In this document: positions 37,978 to 50,596 of the stretch, one piece after another
How positions within the stretch are numbered: the first letter of the stretch is position 1
Layout of the letters: each line of letters opens with the position of its first letter
NCBI GenBank assembly: GCA_003640385.1
Contig: RCAB01000002.1
Coordinates: forward strand, 744,001 to 808,000
Direction: 5' to 3'
Source of the DNA: Setaria digitata
Taxonomy: Eukaryota > Nematoda > Chromadorea > Rhabditida > Setariidae
DNA: 64,000 nt
Program-made: the position numbers and the translations under genes
The notes under the pieces: model-generated
The model's database searches: none
The model's input: the letters and a program-made list of their open reading frames with translations, nothing else
What the model was told of the DNA's origin: nothing

Positions 37978-40900
37978 ATGGTCATTCGCTCCATACGACG
38001 GGGTCAAAGTGCATCGCATTTGGTGCCAGATTCATACTTTTTGGGCTATTCGTCCACTAAATGCTTCATTTCCTCGGTAATTTTTCTCCTACTTTCAGCT
38101 TTAGCTTGTCCGATTTCCAGTTCTCTAGCCTGGATCATGAATTTTCTTTTTTTTTTCTGAGAAAGAAGCCAAGTCATTCAGTATTTGTGGCTTCTAGTTT
38201 GAGACGGATTGTTAAACAAGACTAGAAACTTTTGATAGTACGAAAGATCTGTCATGATCAAAGAATAGTCTAGTAAATTTTCTGCCGTTTCATTAAAATA
38301 ATTATCCTCATTCTGCCGTGTCCTTCTCAGTGGTAAATGTTCAACTGACCTGTAGTTTGAATCACAGAAGTGAACTCTTTTAGCTTGCTGTCACCTAACT
38401 GCAATACTAGAATGAACTGGTTAACTCTTACAACTTTAGAATGCGTGGGTTGTTTGTCAGTTTGCCAAGGACCCGTCTGCTGAACATTTGTTGGCTATCG
38501 GCGATGAAAATGGCTTTATTCACTTTTTGGATGTTCGAGAAAATGCTATAACAAATTGTAAGTCCACTTATTTAGTTATGAATGTCGTTTTGAAGTGGTT
38601 ATTCCTATACTGTTGATGATAAGCGTTTCACGTCAAACATTTTTCCCCACTCCATTTATTATCTTTTGTTTGTCCCTTTTATTTCCATTTTTTCGTCAGT
38701 GCTTCATGCTTCTCGATTTTCTCGCGATCCTTATATTGAATGGATGTTTCTTGAATGAAATGGTTATTTCTTCAGTGAAAAGAATTAAAGATTGCATTAA
38801 TTGAGAGAGAAATTCAGGCTTCCTTTTATATAGCACATCCAGTGTTTATTTCTTTTCAAGTTATGTATACCATTTCAAACTATTATTAGCTATTTCTGCC
38901 GATCGAAGTTGTGTTATCGATGTGTCTTTTGTCGCAAATCGGCCCAATAATTTACTTTCCATATCTGGCCATGCAAAAGTTTCTTCGTGGGATATTGAGC
39001 GGCAACTTGCACTGCAACAGTTTGTAGGTCATGAAGGTTCAGTCCGAGCCCTTTCCGTTTCCGACGACAGTCCTGGTTAGTTTATCTTAATAAACTCGTC
39101 AAGTCTTCAGTTGGAACATCTTGAAATCTGATTCTGTGCACATTTTGATTTAATTACAACTTGCAGATCTTTTTGCAACAGGCGCTCGAGATGGAACAAT
39201 TTGTATATGGGATCGACGAGAAGCACAACCCAATGTTGTGCGTCCTTTTAATCATTTGGAAAACACACATCCGTTACTGGGTCCTCAACGTGCGTTGTCT
39301 TTATAAAAATATCCAATACTTCATTTCTTAAGACAAGTTGGTAAAACTATGAAATGATCTAACATAAATGTTATTGTCATCAATATTGATAAAATTAGGG
39401 TAATATTTCGCTGTACTTTCAGTTTGAGGAAAGTCTGGTGGTTTACTTCCATTATTTAACTTTCGTTTCAGATGTTCACAGTGTTAAATAACGAGTTCAT
39501 AGATATTTAAAATCTGATCAGTCTTTGACATAAAAATAATAGTGAATTAGTGTTCGGGACGCGTTTATCAACAAATCCAAATACTTAACGATTATCAGAG
39601 CTACTTTAGTAATTTCAACTTTAAGATTCTAATCCTAGTGGTTTTATACTTTGCTTTTTTTGTAGTTATGGATTTTCAGGTCAAAGTATTGGAACAAAAC
39701 GAAGATCACGCACGTCAGTCTCGACGAGTTCGAAAGGAATCACTTCTTTGGTGCATTATGATAGGAACACTTTAATTTCTGCATCCTCGTCTTTCAGAAC
39801 GTAAAGTTATTTGTTTTTTGCAAGTAACATGTTATACTTCATATTTTTATGTCTTTTTTATTTGTCATATCGATTTTTTTTTTTTTACGTTTCTGATTGA
39901 CGAACTTATTTTACTGCAGAGGCATTCGCTTTTGGGATCTTCGTTATCGTGGAAAAAATAGTCCATTTCGTATTCTTGAAGATCCCAATAGCACTTCAAC
40001 TCGTGATTTTGGTATGTCTTTTTATGTGAATTATTTATTATAATTTACCTGAATTCATTCTTTTTACTTTTGTTGCAATGTATGAAACACAAGAAGGCAA
40101 TATATTGTAATTTAGGCTTGACAATTTACTTGGTCAGTGCACCTTTTCAAAACGTTTAGCAATTTAATTTCAAATATCTCTCCTATACTAAGGCTTAACA
40201 TGATACAATATCATTACAACAGCTTCAATATTAAGGTGTTGCCTCGATATGCCTTGATCGCTTTAGCTCGTCGCTTTTTGTTGCATCTACAGACTCAAAA
40301 GTTTATCAATACAGCGTCCAAGGATCAAGTAGTGCACCAAGTATTCTTTTGATTTCATTATTCATTTCGATTGCGTAGTTTCATTTTTTGTTTTGAAATT
40401 CTCAAAAATTTTAGTTGGTATTTTACAAGGAGTCAAGCGAACATCTTTCAATACATATGATTTTAAAATTGCTGCTTCACCAACTTCTGATCATGTAATG
40501 TTTGGAGGTGGTGATTGCTTTGCTGTTATTTGGGATTTACAGGTTACCAATCACTTTTTTTATTTTATTTCATTTATTTATTTATTTTTGAATCTAAGAC
40601 TCGTTAGTTTTACAATGTAAATATGTAATTGTTGTTTTATATTCTAAGACGTACATTCATTTATTATTAGGAAAAGTATGCGTGTTTTAACAAAAGAAAA
40701 TTGAAATATTTGCCATATCCAAAATATACATTTGGCGGTCATCGGTATGAGGTTTGTTGATTCTCTTCTTAAACCCATCAAATTACAGCAAATTGAAGGT
40801 CTGTTCAAGTCCATTTTTATAAAAAATTGTGCTGCCGTAGAACATCTGGATTAGTGAAGTCATTGCATGATGTGGTCATATGCATTCTATTACACTTGTT

Positions 40901-42367
40901 AAACTATTTTTGAGAAAAAAAAAAGCAAGAATTGATTTTCTCCTTTTTCTCATTTAGGTTACCGTTGCGAGATTCAGTAGCTTTGGACATTATATAGCTA
41001 CCATGGATGACTCTTATTTAAAAATTTGGAGTTGGGCTGAAAAGAATATTGAAAATGAGGAGTCATCTCCAATTATGCTGCATCAGGACCGTGTTGAACT
41101 ATATGAATTGCCTGAGACAGCAATGGCTGAAATGTCAATGTATGGTTTATATTGATGTAGAATGGATTTTTTCAGTTTGGCTTAGCAAACTTTTCAACGT
41201 TTTTCAAAATATGTATGAACCATAAGTTTCAAAAAATTCGTTTCAAACACTGTCTAGCTTTTTCCTTTTTTTTCCGTAAAATTCATCTTAGAATATTCTT
41301 GTTTGTAGGAAACAGTTAAATGTGTCAGTTTCAACTCCCAAAAAAAGTACCGAGCGAAGTCCTTTCAAGAATCCATTTAAAAGTCCTTTAAACCGGATCG
41401 GTACAGAGATAAAAAGTGGAAGTGAATCACCGGTGAAAAAGATGTTCAAGTATGTACTTTTTTATTTCATCCGAAATTTCGGGATTTTCTTGCGATCCAA
41501 AAAATCTGACGACTTTTTTCCAAACTTTTCTTACTAATCTTTTCGAAGGACAACTGAGTCAACGTCTCCACCGCTTTGTGATGTAACGAACAAATCAAGC
41601 CATGCTTCGCGGAGACTTGATTTCTCTGGAATCGGTGATATCAAAAATCGGGCATCGTGTGCTTTCTACTTCCAGTATATTTTTTGACATTATTTTTTCT
41701 GTTGAAATCTCTAAACTTCAAAAATTTTGGCTCAACTACTTTGCAGTTAGCGCATTCTTTCATTGTTTCTTCACCCTGAAATGTGGGTTATTCAAGGTAT
41801 CCAACGATGAATTTGCCAGACTTTATCAAGGAGAGATTTGCCGCATCGAGTATAAATTCTGAGTCCCAAACGGCTATGTTAGACATAGGAGAAAGCCCTA
41901 AACTGGATGAACATTTATCAATTTCCAGTCGGTAAGCCTGTTTCCGATTTGTATTTGGCAATTTGCTATTGCGATACTATAAAACTATGGTCCACATCTT
42001 CTTTGATCAAATTAACGAGTTCTTTATTTTCTTCCTATTTTCATTTTTTTCTACGTGATTCTTTGTTCTTCTGTTTCTTAGACCTTCGAATTGTTCAAAT
42101 ATGATTTCGATGGAAGAACGCGTGGATCGTACATCTCCTCGTAAAATTCGTGTGAAGCAAAGTTTACTTAAGACACATGAGCACGTTCCGGGGCTGTTGG
42201 CCAAAAAAACGCCAGCGAAGATTCATGCTCCTTCGCACAGCTCAGTGCATTTGCAATCGGAAAATTCTTCAACATTTCTACACCAAGTAGCGCCAAAAAC
42301 AAAGAAGAAGATTGGGACACAACGAACACTTGATCAATATTTCAGTAGAATACCGCGAACTTACTAG
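37978..42367 (+). CDS. cdt-2: CDT2/DTL, WD40 substrate receptor of CRL4
   Basis: CDT2 recruits chromatin-bound, PCNA-associated substrates such as CDT1 to the CUL4-DDB1 ubiquitin ligase during S phase and after DNA damage. Fourteen exons sum to 1905 nt (634 residues), all in phase: 37978-38076, 38440-38557, 38890-39075, 39167-39289, 39680-39800, 39920-40011, 40236-40340, 40415-40542, 40671-40751, 40958-41139, 41309-41449, 41549-41656, 41797-41931, 42082-42367. WD repeats include HLLAIGDENGFIHFLDVREN, VSSWDIERQLALQQFVGHEG, LFATGARDGTICIWDRRE, ISASSS...GIRFWDLRYRG, and the last blade YIATMDDSYLKIWSW. The C-terminal third is Ser/Pro/Lys-rich and basic. The extreme C-terminus reads QRTLDQYF at about residues 620-627, a consensus PCNA-interacting (PIP) box. 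The frame is open upstream as far as a TAA at 37924, but 37978 is its first ATG, and a TCAG acceptor lies 37 bases before it. Confidence 0.92.
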
Positions 42368-44823
42368 TTATGCTAATGCCCACTTTTTTTCCTGTTAATG
42401 GTAATTAATTTTCTTCGCTGCTCTTTTTTTTTTTTTTTAAATATCTCCCTATATTATTCCTTTCAGAAGTACTACTAGATATTTAGTTTTGAACCGACAT
42501 AGCTTAATTCTTAATAATATTTTTTATAGAATTGGAGGACTTGTAAATAACTATCTGAAATGGATTCAATTATCAAAGGATCCTGTGAGTTAATGATTTC
42601 TGGGAACGTACTTTCTGCAACTTATTTTTTAGTCTGATGATTTTGTTCACTTCAAATTAGCAAAAGTGCTTGTTATTCGTGAGCTTATAAAATCTTTTGC
42701 TCTAATATTCGTTTCTGTTTTATCTCATTGGAGCTTTGCTGAAATCTATGAATTTTCACGAGCTTAGTGGCCGATTTCCATTTTCTAATTTCAGATGGTC
42801 ATCTGCTGCCTCTCTTCATGTTTTCAGTTTGTTTTCCTGTTATTTGGTCAAACCATTTCTTTTAAACTTCCACAGAATTTCCACGCTTGAGATATGTTTT
42901 CTTAACCAGGAGGTACGTAGAAATAGAAGAGAAATTGCTTTTTTTTTTTTTAAGCAACTACCTTTTACGGATTTTTCGGTCATCTCTTAATACATGATGA
43001 CTCTCATCTTGTTTGCTATATTGTGACATGTTGAAATACTGAATTAAGCATGAGCTGTCATTAAATATATTTCATTTTTGATACCCACTATCAGTTTTCA
43101 TTTTCGAAATACTTTTTGTGTAGCGAGAACTTGTGTTTAAACTATTGCTTCATTCACAAGCACAACTACCGCATTTTGATAAAATATATATTAAAATTTG
43201 AGACTAAAAGTTTTAGCATCACTTCTACTACTTGCATGATGTATCAGATAATGGAATTTATTTTTTCTGTAGTGGTTTCTTGGAAGATGTTATTGATAAG
43301 AAACGGGTAAAATTCAAACATCAAAATTGGGAAGCATAGAATATTACCGAAAACTATGTTTAAGTATAGCAGTTTGTAATAAGAAGGGTAATATGCTGCT
43401 GTCTATTATATGAACGATGTGAAGGTTGAGATGGTGTATTGTTTTTTCAAGAATACAGTCGTAGATTAGTTAGGAGTTAAGGATTTAAGAAATTGTTTGA
43501 CTGAAAAAGATTTGAATTGCTGTCAAACTGCTATTAGATTCTGGGACTTGACGGATTATCTCGGGGTCCTATACGCTTTCGGAATTGACACCAAAAAGTA
43601 ATATATTTTACATGCTACTGTGGTTCATAGAGAAGGTTGGGATTTTTCTGCTGATGCATATACTGTGAACAAGCAAAACAGCACAATGAACGGAATTGTT
43701 TTGATTGGCAGTATTTGTGGAGCTTTCCACGGGGTAATCTGTTGCACATTGATGGGTTTAGATCAACACAGTCTGAAAACATTTCTAACTCTAAAAAAAA
43801 GTGTTCATACAAGACATATAGAATACTCGGAAAAAGAATGTGCAAACCAGTAGGATGTGAAAATTGTTGTAATGCATTTCCAAGTTTCAAAATGCTCAGC
43901 TATTAGGAAACCTTTTAGAGGACGATAAGAAGGAATGAGCTCACTTTCTCTTTCTTTATCCACTGCTACACAATTTCCACCAAAACACCACTAAAAGTAC
44001 GCAAAATACATGACTGATTTGACTGCTAAATTTCAATATCACTAATTTTCAACTTTTTTTTTATACTACTTCACTAAAATGTGAAATTACGTCTAAATCA
44101 TATTCAAATCCATCTTCAAATTTAATTTAAAAACTCCCAGAATTGGTCTGATACAATATAATTACATTATTTAGTAAGAAAAATTCAAATTATTAAGAGA
44201 ATGTACTTCGTTAGGTCCACATTTTGTCCCATCCAATAAAGGTAGATATAATTTAGTTTCACACGGCTCCGTCTTTCGAAGCTCTCGATTTTTACACCAC
44301 AGCCGCCGACATGGATCCTTCGAGGAATATCCTTTTCCCTTAATTGAAATATTTTATCTTTTTAACTCTAAACTTGATGAAAAGAAAGAGGGCTAACCTC
44401 ACTGCATCGCTTCATCAAATTATCGGATGGTTCTTGAAATTTAGTTCAGACGTCATCCGAGAGAAGCGCTAATTTTACTGTGGCAAATTCTCTTTCAAAA
44501 ATTTTTCTGATTCCTTTCATTAGCTGGTCTTAATTCTTACCTACATAAAATATTAGCTTACCTATAACTTTTCCTATAAAAAATTACTTTACCGGACAAA
44601 CACTGTAATGTGCCCCAAATGCTATCTTGCATTGATTTTGCCGGACCAACAATTCACCCGGTTTGCGATTTTCACGTTGCGAAGTACGTCGCAATCGCCT
44701 TTCACTACTCTTTGATCGTAACAAACAATCAGCCGTTCCATTCCTGTAAAAATTTTTTGAAAAATTCTTTTAAGTATAATTTTTTAATTGAATTTTTGAT
44801 TTATTTTTTTTAAATTTCATAGG
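42368..44823. other. Downstream of CDT2; exon-like fragments only
   Basis: No gene I can assemble. Exon-like pieces on the + strand at 42533-42585, 43474-43599 and 43660-43906 are described under findings. In the last of these several frames on both strands are open at once, which weakens any single reading. Numerous T-runs (for example 42427-42439) are present. Confidence 0.45.
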
Positions 44824-47165
44824 TTAAAAATACTCGAAAAATGATTGAATTTGTCGAATTGAACAGGGAGAAAGCTTGAACGTGTTGAAGAATTTTTCTT
44901 CGTCATCCGATCCCGATACAGTAGCAGACATTAGATAGTTTTTTCCGCATTTTTCGGCTGGTCCAATATTGTTATCATGAAAAGCGCCAAGGCTATAAAA
45001 CTTGGAATTTTTAATTCTCAGACGCTGTAGCCTACTTCTAAAATAAAAAATTTTTTTGTCTAAAACTTTTGGTTCAAAAATTTTTTCCTTTGCAAGATGT
45101 GAACCACATTTACCTACCGTAAATGCAGTTGTTCTACGTCCCAACGTGTACATACCTGTGTGCCAGCTCATGAGCAGCAATGACAGCGGTAGCCATGCCA
45201 CCGATGTCCTCTACCACACTTGCTGATTCGGTTACTCGACACATTGCACCCACGTATGCCATTCCTTGGGTACCAGAATCACCTTTTGAAGAGAGCAAAT
45301 CGATTCTGTGAAGGGACGTGAGATCAGATGAAATATTCTGACCAGCAGTAGTTCAAGCAATCGAAATTCAAAGACTTGAAATTCGAACTGAAGTCCAATT
45401 TAAAACGCACTTCAGATGCATCGAATTTTCAATGAACAAATACATAAACACAACGGACTTGGTCAAAACAATGATGTGGTTGTGCGCTGGAATCCATTGC
45501 GAATACTCGACGACCCATTTCTGCACATAATTCACTGCATCCAGGCCATTCATCCTAGTGAAAAGAAGTTGCAAATACAGTTTGGTCAGTGAGACCTTGC
45601 GAGACACATTTGGCGTCGCAATATCCCTTATTTTTATGCTTTGTTCACCTTACCTTCGCTATACAGTTATAAAGAAAGAAGGAAGTTTTTACTGCGTTGC
45701 ATTTCCCAAATTATTCAGTCTGGTCTGATTGACGAATGGAACTAGTGGACAATCATTTTCACGGATTATTGCCATCACCGATGCCAGATTTAAAATTACT
45801 GGGACATTCTCGAATAAACGATTGCCATCGTAAATTAAGCGTACCTGTCTTTTAAGTTTTGTCAGAAGTACAAGTTACGAACACATTACAAAGTAGGACA
45901 GTTCCAAACCAATCTTAGTTTATCATTTATTACACTCAGTACTGTTGCCATTCTCGCCATCTATCTTACCACTATCAAGGGAACAATTATAATAGACAAG
46001 CTTTTATTAATTTAATTTTTCTTCTTTTCAACATTGGAACTTACTTGTTCAAAAATAGCATACAAGTAATCATTAGTGGCAGAAAGAGCAGAATATTCAT
46101 CGTTTCTAACAATTTCCAGGAAACTGGTGTAAACTGAGAAGTCAGCTACCATTAAGATATCAATCTGATATCTGAATGATGAATTATCGTGCTGCATCGT
46201 TTGATTACGAAATAACGGAACTTCCTACAAAAGATTTTATCTTTTCAGAAACCAGTTAAAATGAATGTTATGAAGCCATTGCTTTTTAAATTTGATTCAA
46301 AAATAATATTTACTGAAAGAAATAATGCACAATATCAGGTATCTTCAGAAATTTGTGTATCTGTATGCATAAGTAATGCTTTCAGATCTTTCAGATCATT
46401 CATCTCTGCAGTTCTTCCTGAGAATTTCGAAAGATTGTGAGAATAATTAAGATCGCTGTAGTTGCAAAAACTTCTCCACTATTTGATTTACTTTAGAAAA
46501 AGGTTCGTTAAAACAAAAATATGCAAAATTTCAAGCAATAGCTTCCATCACCAAAAGTGAGCAATTTTTCACAGAAAAAAGACAGTATACCTTTGCAAAA
46601 GCAACACCAGCGATTTTCATCTTCCGCCGGAAGTGTATTGCGCTCCAAACTACAATTATTTTCTGTCTAATAGAATGCAAATACAATTTTAAAAATGATC
46701 GCAACAAACAACAAAAAAAGACGTTAAAACATGAATCTGACTACTTCTGATTCACAAAGAGTTCCGATGTTCAGTACAATACAGATGAAAACTTTTTTCG
46801 TTTCTTTTCATTCAGATATACCATTGTGCCATGAATCTTTTCGTCCTTGTTTATCAGTTTGAGAATGACAGCTTATCACTGAGGTATATCTATCTTGTAC
46901 TTTAAACACAGTTACCAGATCTGTTTGATGTGCATCACAGCAGCACATAATCGGAGTTTATAGTGTCAACTTGCTTTTCATGAGCCAGCTGCTGGTATAA
47001 AAGATCAGAAACGGATCTCTCTTCGAAGGTAAAAAAAAAAAAGAAATAAATGGCTGAATTTAATAAGTGCAAAGATTGTAATCAAAAGGTCAGTTCATTA
47101 ACCTCACCTTGCACGAAGTAGCATAAAAATGCGCACAGGCAATTGATGGAAACGAATCGCACCAT
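44824..47165 (-). CDS. Small secreted reprolysin-type (M12B) zinc metalloprotease
   Basis: Eight exons sum to 951 nt (316 residues), all in phase: 47108-47165, 46947-47020, 46591-46662, 46045-46224, 45693-45844, 45459-45554, 45156-45305, 44824-44992. The ATG at 47165 opens a signal peptide (MVRFVSINCLCAFLCYFVQ). The protease domain starts at QIDILMVADFSVY, followed by NVPVILNLASVMAII, PAHNHIIVLTK, and GTQGMAYVGAMCR. The active site is split by the last intron: AAHELAH on one exon and SLGAFHD on the next, giving HExxHxLGxxHD, the zinc-binding motif of ADAM-type proteases. The Met-turn is in NYLMSATV. The chain ends about 50 residues after the zinc site, so there is no disintegrin, thrombospondin or membrane domain. 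Substrate unknown. In a parasite, a secreted role at the host interface is possible but is inference only. Confidence 0.88.
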
Positions 47166-50100
47166 TTCCTTTTCTTTTTTCAAAAACCAGTCTGTTTTTC
47201 CATTCACAGTAAAAACAAAAACGTTTCTCTGCTCTGTTACCTCGTCGTTTTCATATTTTCCTCGTAATCACATCTCTTTTACAGTAAGTTAGTTGCAAGA
47301 TCGAGCAAGTCATCTAAAATTTGGAACATTTCAGTCGAAAGGAGTCCATTTTTCAAGATTTTCAAGAATATACCGTTGCTATTGATATAATTAAATTGGT
47401 CACCTTTGATGATAGGTAGTAGCATAATAATGGAGGCATAGATTAATTAAATAGATTAGTGAGATGTGAAAGTAAAATACATTCCTAGAACAGAGAAGGA
47501 GGAAACTTGGACATAATACTTGGATACATTACTGTTCAGACTGTCAAATTAACTGATAATTTTGTAGCAGAAAATAGGTGTTTAATTAAAAAAAAAAAAC
47601 GATCGAGAATAAAGAATGATAAAGTAGGATATGCCTAAAAACTTGTGAATAATTATAGGTTAAAATCGTAGCAACAAAAATATTGCCATTATTTAGTTCA
47701 TACGAAAGCTTGTGAAAAGCAAAAAAGTCGTATGAAATTTATTATTTGGAATATACTTTACTCTTAAGTTAATATTTGGTCTGCAATACTGCTAACAAAT
47801 ACGAAGTTCAAACCACTAGTAACGAATGCTTTGCTCACAATCTAAATACAAAGCAAACATTTCTCTCGTTAACTGCAGTTTTAAAATAAATTCAGCAATA
47901 TATCACCAGGGTTCACATTACTTATTTTGTAAAACCTCCCAAAAAAAGAAAATAAACGACCAAATCAAAAAGATGACAATAAAGAGAAAATATTCAGCCT
48001 GAACACATATCTACCTAAGCTAAGACTTCTTGGCAGGTACATATACAGTAGACTCACAGTTAACCTGATACACCAAGCACTTCACCTATTCGCTAGCAAC
48101 AGACGTCGTAGTGGAATTTCCCAATTAAAAATTTGTCTAACAATTGTAGTGTTAGATATTGACATTTGCAATTGTTATGAAATCAAATAAAAAATTAAAG
48201 TCGAGAGTCGATTACCTCTTAATCTTATTCAAGTTTGGAAGGCAAGTAACGGGAACATCCTTTAATTTAAATTGTCTTTGAGCTATCAGATTTTTTTTAC
48301 ACGACATCAAGTCCGTAAAATATCATTGTTAACATTGTATAGATTGAAGGTGTCATCAAGAAGCAATATCTTCATTGAAAATATTTTATCACCAGCTTTT
48401 GAGTTCAAAATTAAAAGGGGACCAATTAATCAACAATGTAGCTAGCATTTCTATGAATTATGTGGTCATTAGATAACTAGCTTCAATTCTGATTTTTTAT
48501 TTATTCTGAACGTTACTAATGACAATCAACAACAGAACTGTTAGTTGCCAAAAATGATGAAGAAAACAAATGACAACTTCCAAATCAACCAAAAACTATT
48601 TGATTAAAATAAGAGAAGTACAAAGGAATAAGTTTCAACAAGCACTGTTTCATTCAAATTATTTTCCTCTTCTCGTCTTCATCCTTGCTTTAGAACAGGA
48701 AAGTGATTTAAGATTTATTAAAATACTGCTTGAAATGATTTCTGCTGGTTTAAGAGCAAATTCATATATTTTAATTAGACGATAAAATCAGCCATGAAAC
48801 CATCAACTGTTTGCAGTTTAAAACTACTTGGTAAGCTGCTGGAAGAATAGTTAAAAAAAGAATAATCAGGTTGTCGGATATTTTTGATGCTATTACTTGC
48901 AGGGGGAACTGCATTTCTACAGAAGTGTCAGAAACTTACAATGCATCGTATCTTTTTATCTGAAGCTTTATTTTCAAGCAAAAACAACAAAAATTTTATT
49001 TTTTTAATTCTCATTTCGGTTAATTTATATCAAAATTAAAACATAAGTATTATGATGGAAAAATATTTTTAAGAACAGTTGAGAAAATTCGGAACTGCTA
49101 TCCATTCAGTTTTTCTCCTCTTTGTCCGGAAAATATACAATTTCCTGTTGAACTCAGCTTTTTTCATTCACGAAAAGAAAGAAAATAGTTATCAGAAAAA
49201 AGAAATTTTGTAAATCAGACGAACATATCGAGGAAGCGTACCATTCCGTAACAGCTTCCTGTGAGGGTAGCTAAGCAATTATCGAAAAAAAAGGTGATAT
49301 GTCTTACATCCAAGTAACATGGCCCAGAAAATAACTCATGACTCATCCAACACTTATCTGAATTATCTGCAAAAACCTTATCAAAGCAAACAATTTACAA
49401 GAGCAGTGCTAATTACATCATGGGGTAGATAATTATCAGGTTTCTTTTGTTTGAAGATTTTACGCAGCACAATCTATTACTGCCCAGAAACGAATTAAGG
49501 ATTTTATCATTTAGAAATAGTTTACTAAGTAATGCATTCATTTCGGGAATGTCACTAACTTTCAATTAATGAAGTTACCGCGTCCAGGATAAGAGCACAA
49601 CATATTTCTCCATTTCATTTAGAAAAATGTGACTGTTCTCCATTGCAAGAAATAAAACAGCCCAGAAATTTGCTTGTACCAACAGTTTAATTCTCTCCAT
49701 AATCAACAGTACAACATTACTGTGGTCAGATAAATAAGTAAGACTAAAATAAGACAAATTCAATTCAACTACAAAACGGTATACATATATTTTGTAATTT
49801 TCAACTCCATTCATTCATTAATTAATTGAGTTGCAGATGTGCCCACGTAATGCACCAAATGTGATTAAACAATCTCACTCAGAATCTTTAACTCACAGAT
49901 GATTTCTTTGCTCTTTGCTATAAAAGAAACTATCAAATGATTAAACAGAAAGCATTTAATAATAATACGGTACAGAATTTTCTTACTAGTGCAGAGATGA
50001 TATAAAATTGAAATTAAAACATAAATTTTTTCTGTGGAATAGTTTTCAAAATATATTATAATATCTGGCTAATATACTTCAGAGCTGTGCAACCCCACAA

Positions 50101-50596
50101 CAGCTACCCACGAATGACCAGATCCGAAATGAGTCCAAGTTATTCCGGATTGGAAAAAATCAATTAAATCAATTGCTAGAATAGCCGTACTTAAAAATTC
50201 CAAATTGCAATTACAGGTATTACATAAATTGCTCATAAATCGCAAAATAGTAAGGGATATCATGAAAAAAATCAAATTCATTTCATAGAACATATCGTAC
50301 TATAAAACACACAAAAAAAAAGTGAATCTAGGGCTAAAATCTTGAAGCAAGGAAAGCAAAAAAAGGCAGTATCAAATTTTTCAAGGAAACAAACAAAGGT
50401 TTAAAAGAAATAAGAGAACTTCAGTAGGAGAATTAGCAGATTCAGGAATAGCAAAAAATAAATGAACAAGAAATACTAAACAAACAAGGAACAAACATCG
50501 TACAGAACGTAAGAAGGAAACCAGCGACCACGAAGAGAAGAATAAACAAAAACATGACAAATATAAGCAAATAAAAAATAAAGTAGATAGAAAAAA
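47166..50596. other. Intergenic, AT-rich, no gene seen
   Basis: Between the reprolysin start and the RMI1 stop I see only short, chance-length open frames, A-runs (47030-47042, 47589-47600) and AT-rich sequence. Both neighbouring genes are on the minus strand, so this contains the reprolysin promoter and the RMI1 3' UTR. Confidence 0.5.

Noticed and set aside
43615..43906. Four frames open at once, including a 91-codon minus frame
   Set aside because: Mutually exclusive frames in the same segment cannot all be real. None has a recognisable family, so no gene was called.
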